Shown here one piece after another: positions 1 to 8,023 of a stretch of DNA of 19,937 nt. Position numbers and translations under genes: made by a program. The notes below the pieces were generated by a model. That model was not told the DNA's origin and ran no database searches. It saw nothing but the letters and a program-made list of their open reading frames with translations. Within the stretch, counting starts at the first letter, position 1. The number at the start of each line of letters is the position of its first letter. This DNA comes from Euryarchaeota archaeon UBA89 (GTDB taxonomy: Archaea; Thermoplasmatota; Poseidoniia; Poseidoniales; Thalassarchaeaceae): positions 1,014 through 20,950 of the forward strand of contig DAFS01000027.1 of NCBI GenBank assembly GCA_002495525.1, written 5' to 3'.

Positions 1-296
1 CATTCTATCTCTACCTTCACAACTTTTGCAGTCAAAGTAAAAACACCAGAGCATTCACCACAAGTTAGCCCTACTGGTCTTTGATCAGTACCAGCAACTA
101 CAATCATATTACAATGAGGGCATGGTATTGATTCCGCTATCAAAGCATCAACAGTAGGTTGGTGAGATACTCGACAAATTGCCCCACATATTTCACACTC
201 TATTTCTCCTAAACCTGGGGGTAACATATGGTTACAAGATGCACATTCTGCCAGAGGGGCTGCGTGTTTCGACTCGACCTCTACTGAATCGGACAT
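1..296 (-). CDS. Zinc-ribbon protein, partial (C-terminus beyond the left edge)
   Basis: An open frame begins at an ATG at 296 and runs off the left edge after 98 codons. It carries four CxxC pairs: Cys18/21, Cys34/37 (with an extra Cys41), Cys59/62 and Cys79/82. This spacing fits two stacked zinc ribbons, each binding one Zn with four cysteines. There is no signal peptide or membrane segment in the visible part, so it is probably cytoplasmic. It starts 25 bases after the stop of the upstream P1B ATPase on the same strand, so the two are probably co-transcribed; a purine-rich AAGGGG and a GAAGGAT precede the ATG. Function is not recognised. A role in metal handling with the ATPase is only a guess from position; a general nucleic-acid or protein-binding ribbon is equally possible. 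Confidence 0.7.
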   Translation of the reverse strand, partial: MSDSVEVESKHAAPLAECASCNHMLPPGLGEIECEICGAICRVSHQPTVDALIAESIPCPHCNMIVVAGTDQRPVGLTCGECSGVFTLTAKVVKVEIE

Positions 297-321
297 ATCC
301 TTCGCTACCCCTTATTGGTTA

Positions 322-3000
322 TCAAGCGGTCGTATTATTGGTCTTGTAAAGAGCGATAAATGCTTCTTTAAGATCATTAGCCAAATCTCTAAAGAGATTA
401 ACTAATACTGTTATCCTACGATTATTATCACTATTACTAGAAACAAACATCCCATTGATAATTACCAAGAAAGCACTTGCTTCATGTATTGCAATTCCTG
501 CTGCAATACTAGTATTATATCCTGCTAATGTGGTCGCAACTAAAATTAGAGTAATAATTACTGAAATTATAATATTAATATTTACAATCATCTTTGTCCT
601 CTTAGCAAGTTGAATTAGCCCAACTATAGCTCTCGGATCATCGCCAGGAATCAACACATCTGCTGCTTCTAGATTTACTTGATCTCCACTACCTACAGCT
701 ATTCCAATATTTGCTGCTGCTAATGCACCAGCATCATTGAAGCCGTCACCAGCCATCAAAGTTCTACGTGCTTTACTTCTATCCATAACCCATTGAGCTT
801 TACCTTCTGGATCGACATTACCTCTGCAAATACTTGGGTCTATTCCTATTTTTTTCGCAAAAGACTCAACTGAGGATTGTTCATCTCCACTAAGAATCTC
901 TACAATTATCCCTTCTTTCTGTAATGATTGAACCATTTCTGTAACACCGTCTCTGGCATCATCATGAATGAAGGTAAAAGCAGCCACTGACTTACCCTCT
1001 AGAGATAGTACACTGACTCCATGGCCTTTCTTTTTGGCTGAATCTAAAACTTGCTGAACTTCATTCGAAATCTCAACGTTCTGAGATATTAACCAATCAG
1101 CTCTACCAAGGATTAATTCTTTACCGCTTAATTTACCGAAGACTCCAGCATCCCCATCAGTGATACCAGTAACTCTCTTAGGTTTTATTTCTGATTCTTC
1201 TGCTAAGGAAATTATTGCTTTTGCGTATGGGTGATTAGAACGTTTTTCTAGTGCAGAAACAATCGCAAGAATGTTATCCTTATCTTGATCAGTATTACAT
1301 ACAAACTCTCCAATTTTTGGACGACCTGTAGTTAAAGTTCCCGTTTTATCTAACAATATAAGTTCAATAGAAGCTGCTGATTCAAGTACATCTCCTCCTC
1401 TTGCCACTAAACCTGAAGCAGATGCTGCTGAAAGTGCAGTTGCATGAGGAACAGGGGCTGCTAGGAGTAAGGCACAAGGACAAGAAACAACCCACAATAC
1501 TAGAGTGGTGACGAAATCTTTGGTAACCAAACCATAAACAAGGGAACCAATCAAAACCAATGGGACCCAAACTGTGGTAAAACGTTCTATTGTAGTTTGA
1601 GTTTTAGTGGGCATCTCACGGAAATTACGTACTAAATCGATTAAGCTAGCTAATCTGGTAGATTCTCCTATAGCCTCACATTTCACAATAACTGGACCTC
1701 TTACCAATACTAATCCTGCCTCAACACTATCACCTGTAGAAACACGAATAGGAATCGGTTCACCAGTTAATGGTGCACGATCAATTTCTCCATTACCGTC
1801 AATAATAATTCCATCAATAGGTACAACTTCTCCGGATCTTATTTCGACAATGTCTCCGACACTTAATGCCTGTATTGGTACCCAATCTTGTTTATCGGTT
1901 TTACTAGAATCAGAAGAAAGTCTAGCTAGCCTAGGAAGTCTATCTAACCCTCCCTGCATAGCATTTCTAGCTCTTACCAAAGCAATTTCTTCAAGGTGAG
2001 ATGCAAATGCTACTAATCCAGTAACTAGGAGAGCTTCTACATATTCTTGCATAATCATAGCACCAATTACCGCTAAAGATGTCAGTACTTGGAATCCAAG
2101 AACTCTGTTCCTGATACTAGATGCTGCTTTTCTTAACATTGGCAGCCCTGCAAATGAAATACCAATTACAGCCAATAGTAATGCTGTATTATTAGGGATT
2201 GAGGGTAATGCTTCTATTGCTATTACTCCAAATAGTAGTGGTATTGTGAAAACTGCTGAAAGAAGTTGAACCTGATCAGGTCTGAGCTTTGAACTTACAG
2301 ATTCTTCTAATTTCAAATCTTTACCAAGTAATTGAGACATTCTCTCATCAGAAATTTCTTGTAACTTTAACGAGTTAAATTCAATCATCTGAAGTTCTAT
2401 TTTTCCTTCTTCAAATCTAGTATTAATGATGCCAGGAACATCAAGTAAAGCATGTTTTAGCGTATTTCTATCAATTCCAAGATTAGTAGCCGCTCGACCA
2501 GGTGTGAGTCCTGAAACTGCTTTCCAAGTTATTTTAGGATTATGTCCTAAACTTTCCATTACCGCATTGACACGAGAAACACGACCTTTAGCCATATCTA
2601 GATTAAATCTAACATTACCTTCAGTGACTGAAACATTGACTTTATGGATACCGGGCAATCTACTAACAGCACGCTTGGCCTTCATTGCACAATCAGCACA
2701 ATCCATCCCATCAATTTCCCATTCAATTTCATAAGTACCATCAATTACTAAATCAGTATCTAATATATTACCAGCACTTTTAGAAAAAGAAATTAGATTT
2801 TCTTTACCTTCATCTAAAATTTTCTTTAATTCATTGGACTCTTTAATTCGGTAGAACTTCTCTTCAACCGATTTTGATATACTTGAGATAATATCTTTAG
2901 AATCTGAATTAACTAATTTTTCAGGGAGTGTTTTTTCTTGTGAAACAGGTGTATCGGACTCTGTTTCATCATCGAGAAGTAGAAACTCCTCATCTTCCAT
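322..3000 (-). CDS. P1B-type heavy-metal-translocating ATPase
   Basis: An 892-residue ATP-driven metal-ion exporter of the inner membrane. Domains in order: a charged N-terminal tail (1-90); an HMA metal-binding domain with GMDCADC (Cys101/Cys104); a second HMA-like stretch (about 160-230) in which the CxxC is replaced by SGLTPG, so it cannot bind metal in the usual way; transmembrane helices from about 245; actuator TGEP (412-415); the ion-pathway CPC in helix 6 (507-509); phosphorylation site DKTGT (551-555); HP dipeptide (590-591); hinge GDGFNDA (751-757); and two final helices containing His839-Glu840. All catalytic motifs are intact. The metal is uncertain: CPC is typical of Cu(I) or Zn/Cd/Pb pumps, while a His-Glu in the last helix recalls the Co-type HEGGT motif. 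The start is the ATG at 3000; no clear Shine-Dalgarno is seen, so it may be leaderless. The zinc-ribbon gene follows directly. Confidence 0.93.
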   Translation of the reverse strand: MEDEEFLLLDDETESDTPVSQEKTLPEKLVNSDSKDIISSISKSVEEKFYRIKESNELKKILDEGKENLISFSKSAGNILDTDLVIDGTYEIEWEIDGMDCADCAMKAKRAVSRLPGIHKVNVSVTEGNVRFNLDMAKGRVSRVNAVMESLGHNPKITWKAVSGLTPGRAATNLGIDRNTLKHALLDVPGIINTRFEEGKIELQMIEFNSLKLQEISDERMSQLLGKDLKLEESVSSKLRPDQVQLLSAVFTIPLLFGVIAIEALPSIPNNTALLLAVIGISFAGLPMLRKAASSIRNRVLGFQVLTSLAVIGAMIMQEYVEALLVTGLVAFASHLEEIALVRARNAMQGGLDRLPRLARLSSDSSKTDKQDWVPIQALSVGDIVEIRSGEVVPIDGIIIDGNGEIDRAPLTGEPIPIRVSTGDSVEAGLVLVRGPVIVKCEAIGESTRLASLIDLVRNFREMPTKTQTTIERFTTVWVPLVLIGSLVYGLVTKDFVTTLVLWVVSCPCALLLAAPVPHATALSAASASGLVARGGDVLESAASIELILLDKTGTLTTGRPKIGEFVCNTDQDKDNILAIVSALEKRSNHPYAKAIISLAEESEIKPKRVTGITDGDAGVFGKLSGKELILGRADWLISQNVEISNEVQQVLDSAKKKGHGVSVLSLEGKSVAAFTFIHDDARDGVTEMVQSLQKEGIIVEILSGDEQSSVESFAKKIGIDPSICRGNVDPEGKAQWVMDRSKARRTLMAGDGFNDAGALAAANIGIAVGSGDQVNLEAADVLIPGDDPRAIVGLIQLAKRTKMIVNINIIISVIITLILVATTLAGYNTSIAAGIAIHEASAFLVIINGMFVSSNSDNNRRITVLVNLFRDLANDLKEAFIALYKTNNTTA

Positions 3001-3119
3001 AGCATTGGGAGTAGTATATCATCCTTGAATATGACTGGATAAAGTATGAACGATTAGATGATGAGATAGAACCATTTCGCGAGTATATGAGTGGGCTACC
3101 GGAGGGTGATGATTGGGAA

Positions 3120-3809
3120 ATGATTGTCTTCGATATCGATGGCACACTTCTCGATTTCGATGGGTTTCAGCCTGAATTAATTCCATTGATTAGAAAGATA
3201 GAAGAAATGGGAATTACAGTTTCTTTGGCATCGGGAAGAACTCTGCCTAATGTGACCCCTATACAACAGGTTCTGGCTGTCAGTGGCTTTGTTATAGGCG
3301 AAAATGGAGGAATGGTTTGGGATACTAAAGCAGGATTTCCGATTAGATGTTTAGCGGATGGAAAAAGAGCTAGAGACGCAGCAGAATGGCTAGCTACCCA
3401 AATAGATGGATTAGATCCTAAAGGCATTGAAACTAATCGCTGGAGAGAAACTGAGTGGTGTCTTCTAGATACTGAGAACTATGGAAGAATGAGGGATGCA
3501 TTGAAAACTTCTAGATGGCCAGATTTACAAGTTGTTCCAACAGGATTTGCAGTACATATTACTGAAAAAGGACTTGACAAATCTAGTGGACTCAAGGTTG
3601 CATTTGAACAGAGAGGGATTGATCCAAAGAAAGTCATTGCTGTTGGTGATGCGTCCAATGATATTCCAATGTTTGAATTGTGTGGATTTGCAGTAGCGGT
3701 CAATAATGAGTTCAAAGGAGTAGCAGAAGCTGCAGACTACTTGACTGAATCAAAAGGTACTCTTGGAACAATAGAATTCTTAGAGCAATTCATTATGTCT
3801 AGAAGTTAG
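3120..3809 (+). CDS. Phosphoglycolate phosphatase, archaeal HAD type
   Basis: A 229-residue HAD-superfamily hydrolase that should dephosphorylate 2-phosphoglycolate to glycolate in the cytoplasm. HAD motif I is DIDGT (nucleophile Asp5, acid Asp7), motif II is the Ser of LASGR (Ser38), motif III Lys lies in the DKSSGLK stretch (154-159), and motif IV is GDASND (176-181). GENGG (60-64) and TNRWRE (105-110) match what I recall of the Thermoplasma acidophilum phosphoglycolate phosphatase, which supports the specific call over a generic Cof-type phosphatase. The frame is open from an ATG at 3087, but I chose 3120: it is preceded at 3101-3110 by GGAGGGTGAT, a near-perfect ribosome binding site, and gives a protein of normal family length that begins directly at motif I. 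It is divergent from the P1B ATPase and ends 3 bases before the tRNA encoded on the other strand. Confidence 0.87.
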   Translation: MIVFDIDGTLLDFDGFQPELIPLIRKIEEMGITVSLASGRTLPNVTPIQQVLAVSGFVIGENGGMVWDTKAGFPIRCLADGKRARDAAEWLATQIDGLDPKGIETNRWRETEWCLLDTENYGRMRDALKTSRWPDLQVVPTGFAVHITEKGLDKSSGLKVAFEQRGIDPKKVIAVGDASNDIPMFELCGFAVAVNNEFKGVAEAADYLTESKGTLGTIEFLEQFIMSRS

Positions 3810-3812
3810 AGA

Positions 3813-3897
3813 TGGTGCAGGAGGCAGGATTCGAACCTGCGAAGCTCTACGCATCGGAACTTGAGCCCGACCCCTTTGACCACTCGGGTACACCTGC
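3813..3897 (-). tRNA. tRNA-Leu (anticodon CAA)
   Basis: Reading the minus strand, a class II tRNA folds: acceptor GCAGGTG (3897-3891) with CTCCTGC (3823-3817), U8-A9, a D arm with GTGGTCAAA, anticodon stem TCGGG/TCCGA around loop CTCAAGT, a 13-base variable region, T arm GCAGG-TTCGAAT-CCTGC, discriminator A (3816) and an encoded CCA (3815-3813). The anticodon CAA is at 3863-3861 and reads UUG codons. The long variable arm and discriminator A indicate Leu rather than Ser. There is no intron. One oddity is a U-U mismatch at acceptor pair 6-67. A TATA-like CAATAAGAA (3925-3917) lies at about the expected distance upstream, overlapping the start of the divergent plus-strand gene. Confidence 0.93.
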
Positions 3898-3900
3898 GAG

Positions 3901-3917
3901 CCTCCGAGAGGTTTTTT
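3901..3917 (+). promoter_or_regulatory. Short hairpin plus T-run before the TTG start of the Gins51-like gene
   Basis: CCTC-CGA-GAGG (3901-3911) can form a 4-bp hairpin with a three-base loop and is followed by six T's (3912-3917). The right arm with its preceding bases (GAGAGG, 3906-3911) is also the ribosome binding site for the TTG at 3922. It could end plus-strand transcription coming from the phosphatase gene, or simply be the ribosome binding site with a chance stem. The stem is short, so this is a weak call. Confidence 0.3.
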
Positions 3918-3921
3918 CTTA

Positions 3922-4887
3922 TTGAGTTCAACGGATGAAGAGGGCAGAAAGAAGATAAACAAAGGAATCATTCATGGCCTTCCTCTATCTGCCGTAACTC
4001 AGGTTGCTCACATGATTGACGAAGTCGCTTCATCAAGGTTGACAAAGCAGCAACTAATTGTGGTTGAAAAAGCACTTTTTGAATTAACTAGACAACAAAA
4101 ATCTAGCCCTAATGTTCCCAAGGAAATTACAATCCCAAATTTTTGGTCTTCAATTCGTCAACTATTAACTAATTTAGAAAATGAGTTGGCAGAGACGATA
4201 AGAGACGAGGGTATGAATGCAAAAACTCAACTTCAATCTCGAAGACTCGGCGTTGCTAGAACTTCTGTTTCTGATTTAACAAGATTGAGAATGAATGCTT
4301 TTGCACAGCATGCTATTTTGAGTAATCTAGTAAAAGTACCGAATGGGAAACAAAGCCAAAACCAAGTTCCACCATTAAATTGGCAAAGACACGACCCTTC
4401 TGAAAGAATTTATTACACCAGTATTGAAAGATTGGTAGAGAAATACAAAAAAGATGTTTCTTGGGATGGTATGCTTCATGGAGGGAAACCTGAAATTATG
4501 AATAAGTCCAATCTTGGAGGAAATGCAATTTTAACAGAATTTAATGATTCAGAAGAAGTTGAAACTGAACAAACGATTTCTGCCCCAGTTCCTCCACAAG
4601 AAATATGGAATGAGCCTGAGTTAGACGAAGAAGATAGAATAAGACAAATGGATGAGTTTCCCGAAAGAGCTACCGGAGCAATGTCTGCAACTTCAATAGA
4701 ATCACCCAATCCTATCGGCAATATTTCCGATATGAAAAGAATTAGGATGTTACAAGACCTTGTAGAGCCAATCATAGATGAAGATGGAACTGAAATTCAA
4801 CTGACTGCGGGCGAAGTTGTAAACTTTTCATCCCTAATGGCGGACACATTAATTGCTGCTGGTTTCGCTGAATCTGCTGAGATATAG
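3922..4887 (+). CDS. Probable GINS replication complex subunit, Gins51-like
   Basis: A 321-residue soluble protein. Residues about 40-145 are mainly helical and amphipathic, with a stretch (SVSDLTRLRMNAFAQHAIL, 115-133) that resembles the DLxxLRxxKIxxLA helix of archaeal Gins51 A domains. A polar acidic linker (about 200-265) follows. The last 50 residues (271-321: MLQDLVEPIIDEDG, then TAGEVVNFS, then ADTLIAAGFAE) match the pattern of the small beta-rich Gins51 B domain, in which a DG turn is followed by a GD/EVV strand and a short LI..GxAE helix. GINS joins MCM and Cdc45/RecJ to form the replicative helicase. The start is TTG at 3922, chosen because GAGAGG lies ten bases upstream and the next in-frame ATG (4012) would remove a helix. 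The family call rests on pattern recognition only; an unrelated helical protein remains possible. Confidence 0.55.
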   Translation: MSSTDEEGRKKINKGIIHGLPLSAVTQVAHMIDEVASSRLTKQQLIVVEKALFELTRQQKSSPNVPKEITIPNFWSSIRQLLTNLENELAETIRDEGMNAKTQLQSRRLGVARTSVSDLTRLRMNAFAQHAILSNLVKVPNGKQSQNQVPPLNWQRHDPSERIYYTSIERLVEKYKKDVSWDGMLHGGKPEIMNKSNLGGNAILTEFNDSEEVETEQTISAPVPPQEIWNEPELDEEDRIRQMDEFPERATGAMSATSIESPNPIGNISDMKRIRMLQDLVEPIIDEDGTEIQLTAGEVVNFSSLMADTLIAAGFAESAEI

Positions 4888-4942
4888 AAAAGTAATGACT
4901 TAGAGGCGTCATTATCCCATACGGTCTAACGAGGGTGAGCCA

Positions 4943-6289
4943 ATGGGAGAATCAGTTACTGAAAAACAACTAAAACAATTAAGAAAAAACTTTGCTAATA
5001 ATCCAGCATCAAAGATTGCACAAAATGCAGTAACTAATGGAAATTTGATAGATGTAGCATTAAATAGAGATTTAGTACAATCAATTGATTCATCCTTTTC
5101 GATAAAATTAGATGACTGGAAAGTAACGAATCAAAGAAGTAGTGGAAGATGCTGGTTATTCGCAACATTGAATCTTTTCAGGCCAGGAACGATGAAAAAG
5201 CTTAATGTAAAAAACTTTGAATTCAGTCAGTCGCATATTCACTTCTGGGATAAATTTGAGAGAAGTAATCATTTCTTTGAAGCGGTAATCGATACTGCAG
5301 ATAGACCATTAGACGATAGAACGATTGGTTTCCTACTAGGCGACCCAATTGGAGATGGCGGGCAATGGAATATGGCAATGAACTTGATTAGGAAACATGG
5401 ATTAGTCCCGAAAACAGCATATCCAGAGAGTATTTCTTCTTCCAGTACCCGATGGATGAATGCTATATTGAAAGATATCCTAAGAAGTGGAGCAAGTGAG
5501 TTACGAGATATATTGGATAATGGAGGATCTGTAGATGACGCCAGAGCTCACAAAGATAAGAGAGTGGAAGATATTTGGAAGATTCTATGTATCCATTTAG
5601 GGACTCCTCCAGAAGAATTTGACTGGCAATGGGAAGATAAAGATGGAGAATTCCATAGAAAAGGAAGTATGACTCCTCAAGAATTTGCTAAGGAATATGT
5701 AGATATGAACTGGGAAGATTATGTTTGTATTGTTAATGACCCGAGAAATGAATACTACCAAACTTACACTGTTGATTATCTACAAAATGTTGCAGGAGGA
5801 CCACCAGTAGTCTACCTTAACGTACCAAGTCAAGAAATGAAGAATGTAACTCAGAAACTGTTAGAGGATGGCTTGCCAGTGTGGATGGGATGCGACGTAG
5901 GTAAACAAATGCATAGAGAAAGAGGTCTTTGGGATGCTAAATTATTTGACTTTGCAGAATTATATGGGACAGAATTTGGTATGGATAAGGCAAATCGTCT
6001 AAGATATAGTCAGACAATGATGACACATGCAATGTTATTCACAGGAGTTGATGTGGTTGATGGAACACCAAGAAGATGGAGAGTTGAGAACTCTTGGGGT
6101 GCAAAAAAGAGTGGTGAAGAAGGATTCTATACAATGAATGACTCATGGTATGATGAACATATGTTCGAAATTGCAGCACCTACAGATTACCTTACAGAGA
6201 AGATGAAAAAAGGACTCAGTACTACTCCAGTAGTACTACCTGCATGGGATCCAATGGGTAGTCTTGCTAAAGATGAAGCAGCACTCTAA
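4943..6289 (+). CDS. pepC: Bleomycin hydrolase / aminopeptidase C (peptidase C1B)
   Basis: A 448-residue papain-fold cysteine aminopeptidase that trims peptides from the N-terminus in the cytoplasm; the family forms hexameric barrels with the active sites facing inward. The active-site set is complete: oxyanion Gln64 in VTNQ, nucleophile Cys70 in SGRCWLFA, His362 in THAMLFTG and Asn383 in ENSWG. The C-terminal arm VVLPAWDPMGSLA (430-442), which in the family reaches into the active site and makes it an aminopeptidase, is present with six more residues after it. There is no signal peptide. GAGGGTGAG (4931-4939) sits just before the ATG at 4943 and fixes the start. It is 55 bases after the Gins51-like gene and converges on rps10. 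The family is common in bacteria and eukaryotes and rarer in archaea; a peptide-eating marine heterotroph could use it to recycle amino acids. Confidence 0.95.
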   Translation: MGESVTEKQLKQLRKNFANNPASKIAQNAVTNGNLIDVALNRDLVQSIDSSFSIKLDDWKVTNQRSSGRCWLFATLNLFRPGTMKKLNVKNFEFSQSHIHFWDKFERSNHFFEAVIDTADRPLDDRTIGFLLGDPIGDGGQWNMAMNLIRKHGLVPKTAYPESISSSSTRWMNAILKDILRSGASELRDILDNGGSVDDARAHKDKRVEDIWKILCIHLGTPPEEFDWQWEDKDGEFHRKGSMTPQEFAKEYVDMNWEDYVCIVNDPRNEYYQTYTVDYLQNVAGGPPVVYLNVPSQEMKNVTQKLLEDGLPVWMGCDVGKQMHRERGLWDAKLFDFAELYGTEFGMDKANRLRYSQTMMTHAMLFTGVDVVDGTPRRWRVENSWGAKKSGEEGFYTMNDSWYDEHMFEIAAPTDYLTEKMKKGLSTTPVVLPAWDPMGSLAKDEAAL

Positions 6290-6320
6290 GTTAAAGTAAT
6301 GAATGGTATCTTAAATTACC

Positions 6321-6337
6321 TTTACTCGGTAAGTAAA
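6321..6337. terminator. Small inverted repeat between convergent genes
   Basis: TTTACT (6321-6326) and AGTAAA (6332-6337) form a 6-bp inverted repeat with a five-base loop in the 48-base gap between the ends of pepC and rps10, abutting the rps10 stop. It may mark the transcription ends of both genes. It is AT-rich and has no T-run of note, so it is only suggestive. Confidence 0.22.
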
Positions 6338-6667
6338 TCATCCAAGATTTCGTAGTGAAAGTTCAATAGTGACTGAATCAGGATATTCAATCATCATTAT
6401 CGCTTTCAATGCCTTCTCATCTTTTGAACTGTTAGTAACAAGTTCAAGAAGACGCTTGTGGAAACGCATTTCCCAGTGATCCCAAGTCTCTGCACCCTCT
6501 CCATCTGGAGATTTTCTAGTAGGAACTACTAGTTTTTTGGTAGGCAAAGGAATAGGTCCACGAAGTTTGACACCAGATTTATCTGAGATTGCCTTAATTG
6601 TAGCACATACCATGTCTACATCTTTGTGATTATCACCGGTTAACTTGATAGTTGTAACGACTGGCAT
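6338..6667 (-). CDS. rps10: 30S ribosomal protein S10
   Basis: A 109-residue small-subunit head protein of the archaeal/eukaryotic S10/S20e type. It has the conserved core KLRGPIPLPTKKLVVPTRKSP (about residues 34-54) and the following WEMRFHKRLLEL segment, and its length is normal. The ATG at 6667 is preceded by GGTGAG (6681-6676) at a suitable distance. It follows tuf by 29 bases on the same strand, the classic archaeal tuf-rps10 arrangement, so both are probably translated from one message. It converges with pepC. Confidence 0.97.
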   Translation of the reverse strand: MPVVTTIKLTGDNHKDVDMVCATIKAISDKSGVKLRGPIPLPTKKLVVPTRKSPDGEGAETWDHWEMRFHKRLLELVTNSSKDEKALKAIMMIEYPDSVTIELSLRNLG

Positions 6668-6696
6668 TTAATTCACTCACCAATCTTTATACAAAT

Positions 6697-7983
6697 CTAA
6701 GCTTTCTTCTCGATCTTCATACAAACGCCAGCAGCCACGGTCTTACCCATGTCACGGATAGCGAATCTTGCAAGTTCAGGGAATGCATCCATCTGCTCGA
6801 TTGCCATAGGCTTGGTAGGTCCGAAACGAATTAATGCTGCATCTCCAGTCTTTAGGAACGGAGGGTTTGCTTCCTTTGTCTTGGAATTCTCAAGAAGTTC
6901 GACGAAGCGAACTGCTACTTGGCTGGTGTGGCAGTGGAATACTGGTGTGTATCCTACACCGATAGCCTTTGGAATATCCATTAACTGAATCTGTCCAACG
7001 AATGTTTCATCGTGACGTACGAAGTTAGGTGCGCTCTCTGGGTAACCAGCAACGTCTCCACGGCGGATATCTGTTGCAGCTAGTCCACGTACGTTGAATC
7101 CAACGTTGTCACCAGGCTCAGCCTTAGCGTGAACTGTGTGGTGCATCTCGATCGACTTAACTTCAGCAGATTTCTGACTTGGATTGAAAACAACAGTCTT
7201 ACCTGAGTTTAGAACACCGGTCTCAATCTTTCCTACTGGAACAGTTCCAATACCACTGATTTTGTAAACATCCTGAATAGGAAGTCTTAGTGGACGGTCT
7301 GTTGGTTTAGGAGGCATCTGAATCTTATCAATTGCTTCGAATAGAGTAGGTCCCTTGTACCATCCCATGTTCTCACTCTTGTTGTAGATGTTCTCTCCGT
7401 AGAAAGAAGATCCTGCAATCATTGGAACATCAGCTGGGTTAAATCCAGCCATCTTCAATAGATTAGAAACTTCAGTCTTAACTGAGTTGAACTTATCTTC
7501 TGAGTAATCAACACCACTAATATCCATTTTGTTGATATTAACAATTAATTGTTTTACACCTAGAACACGTGCTAAGAAAGCGTGTTCCTTAGTTTGTGCG
7601 TTAACACCGTCGTTAGCTGCAACACAAAGAACTGCTGCATCTGCTTGACTTGTTCCAGTGATCATGTTCTTTACGAAATCACGGTGACCTGGTGCATCAA
7701 TTACTGTGAAGTAATAGTTTGGAGTGTAGAACTCTTTGTGAGCAACGTCGATTGTAATTCCACGCTCACGCTCTTCTTTCAATCCATCCATAACATAAGC
7801 AAGACCGAAACCAGCCTTACCTTGCTCTGATGCAAGTTTTTCATTCTTATCGATAACGTGTTGTTCGATATGACCACTATCTAATAGTAGTCTTCCAACT
7901 GTTGTCGATTTTCCGTGGTCAACGTGACCAACGAATACAATATTCAAGTGCGGTTTGCTTTTATCTTCCCATTGTGAACCCAT
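6697..7983 (-). CDS. tuf: Translation elongation factor 1 alpha
   Basis: A 428-residue GTPase that delivers aminoacyl-tRNA to the ribosome. From the chosen start, G1 is GHVDHGKS (19-26), the switch II/G3 motif is DAPGH (96-100) and G4 is NKMD (151-154); the two beta-barrel domains that bind tRNA follow, ending in a typical GVCMKIEKKA tail. The frame is open to an ATG at 8034, but the ATG at 7983 is the likely start: it has GAGGT (7995-7991) seven bases upstream, and the archaeal family begins with a short MGSQW..KPHLN-type N-terminus. rps10 follows in the operon. The leader contains a 10-bp inverted repeat, described separately, that includes the ribosome binding site. Confidence 0.98.
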   Translation of the reverse strand: MGSQWEDKSKPHLNIVFVGHVDHGKSTTVGRLLLDSGHIEQHVIDKNEKLASEQGKAGFGLAYVMDGLKEERERGITIDVAHKEFYTPNYYFTVIDAPGHRDFVKNMITGTSQADAAVLCVAANDGVNAQTKEHAFLARVLGVKQLIVNINKMDISGVDYSEDKFNSVKTEVSNLLKMAGFNPADVPMIAGSSFYGENIYNKSENMGWYKGPTLFEAIDKIQMPPKPTDRPLRLPIQDVYKISGIGTVPVGKIETGVLNSGKTVVFNPSQKSAEVKSIEMHHTVHAKAEPGDNVGFNVRGLAATDIRRGDVAGYPESAPNFVRHDETFVGQIQLMDIPKAIGVGYTPVFHCHTSQVAVRFVELLENSKTKEANPPFLKTGDAALIRFGPTKPMAIEQMDAFPELARFAIRDMGKTVAAGVCMKIEKKA

Positions 7984-7987
7984 ATGA

Positions 7988-8023
7988 TACACCTCTAAGT
8001 AGCCCGCCGACCGTAGAGGTATA
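7988..8023 (-). promoter_or_regulatory. EF-1A leader inverted repeat covering the ribosome binding site
   Basis: On the minus strand TATACCTCTA (8023-8014) and TAGAGGTGTA (7997-7988) can pair over ten positions (nine Watson-Crick pairs and one G-U) around a 16-base loop. The downstream arm contains GAGGT, the tuf ribosome binding site, four bases from the ATG. The upstream arm overlaps one possible TATA box (AAATATAC, 8027-8020); a second candidate (CAATATATTC, 8054-8045) would place the transcript start near 8024 and put the full hairpin in the RNA. It could therefore be a DNA operator or an RNA structure that hides the ribosome binding site. The repeat is seen; the function is inferred. Confidence 0.5.

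Noticed and set aside
3087..3119. Upstream ATG for the phosphoglycolate phosphatase
   Set aside because: The strong GGAGGGTGAT lies inside this stretch and points to the ATG at 3120, which starts right before HAD motif I as in relatives.
3780..3971. A 63-codon minus-strand frame containing VRILPPAP
   Set aside because: It is the translation of the tRNA-Leu gene itself; this string is a well-known artefact of reading through tRNA sequence.
7582..7830. Plus-strand 82-codon frame opposite EF-1A, and similar frames opposite PolB, the P1B ATPase and the PKD protein
   Set aside because: They lie opposite clear conserved genes, have no recognisable motifs or ribosome binding sites and are frame shadows.
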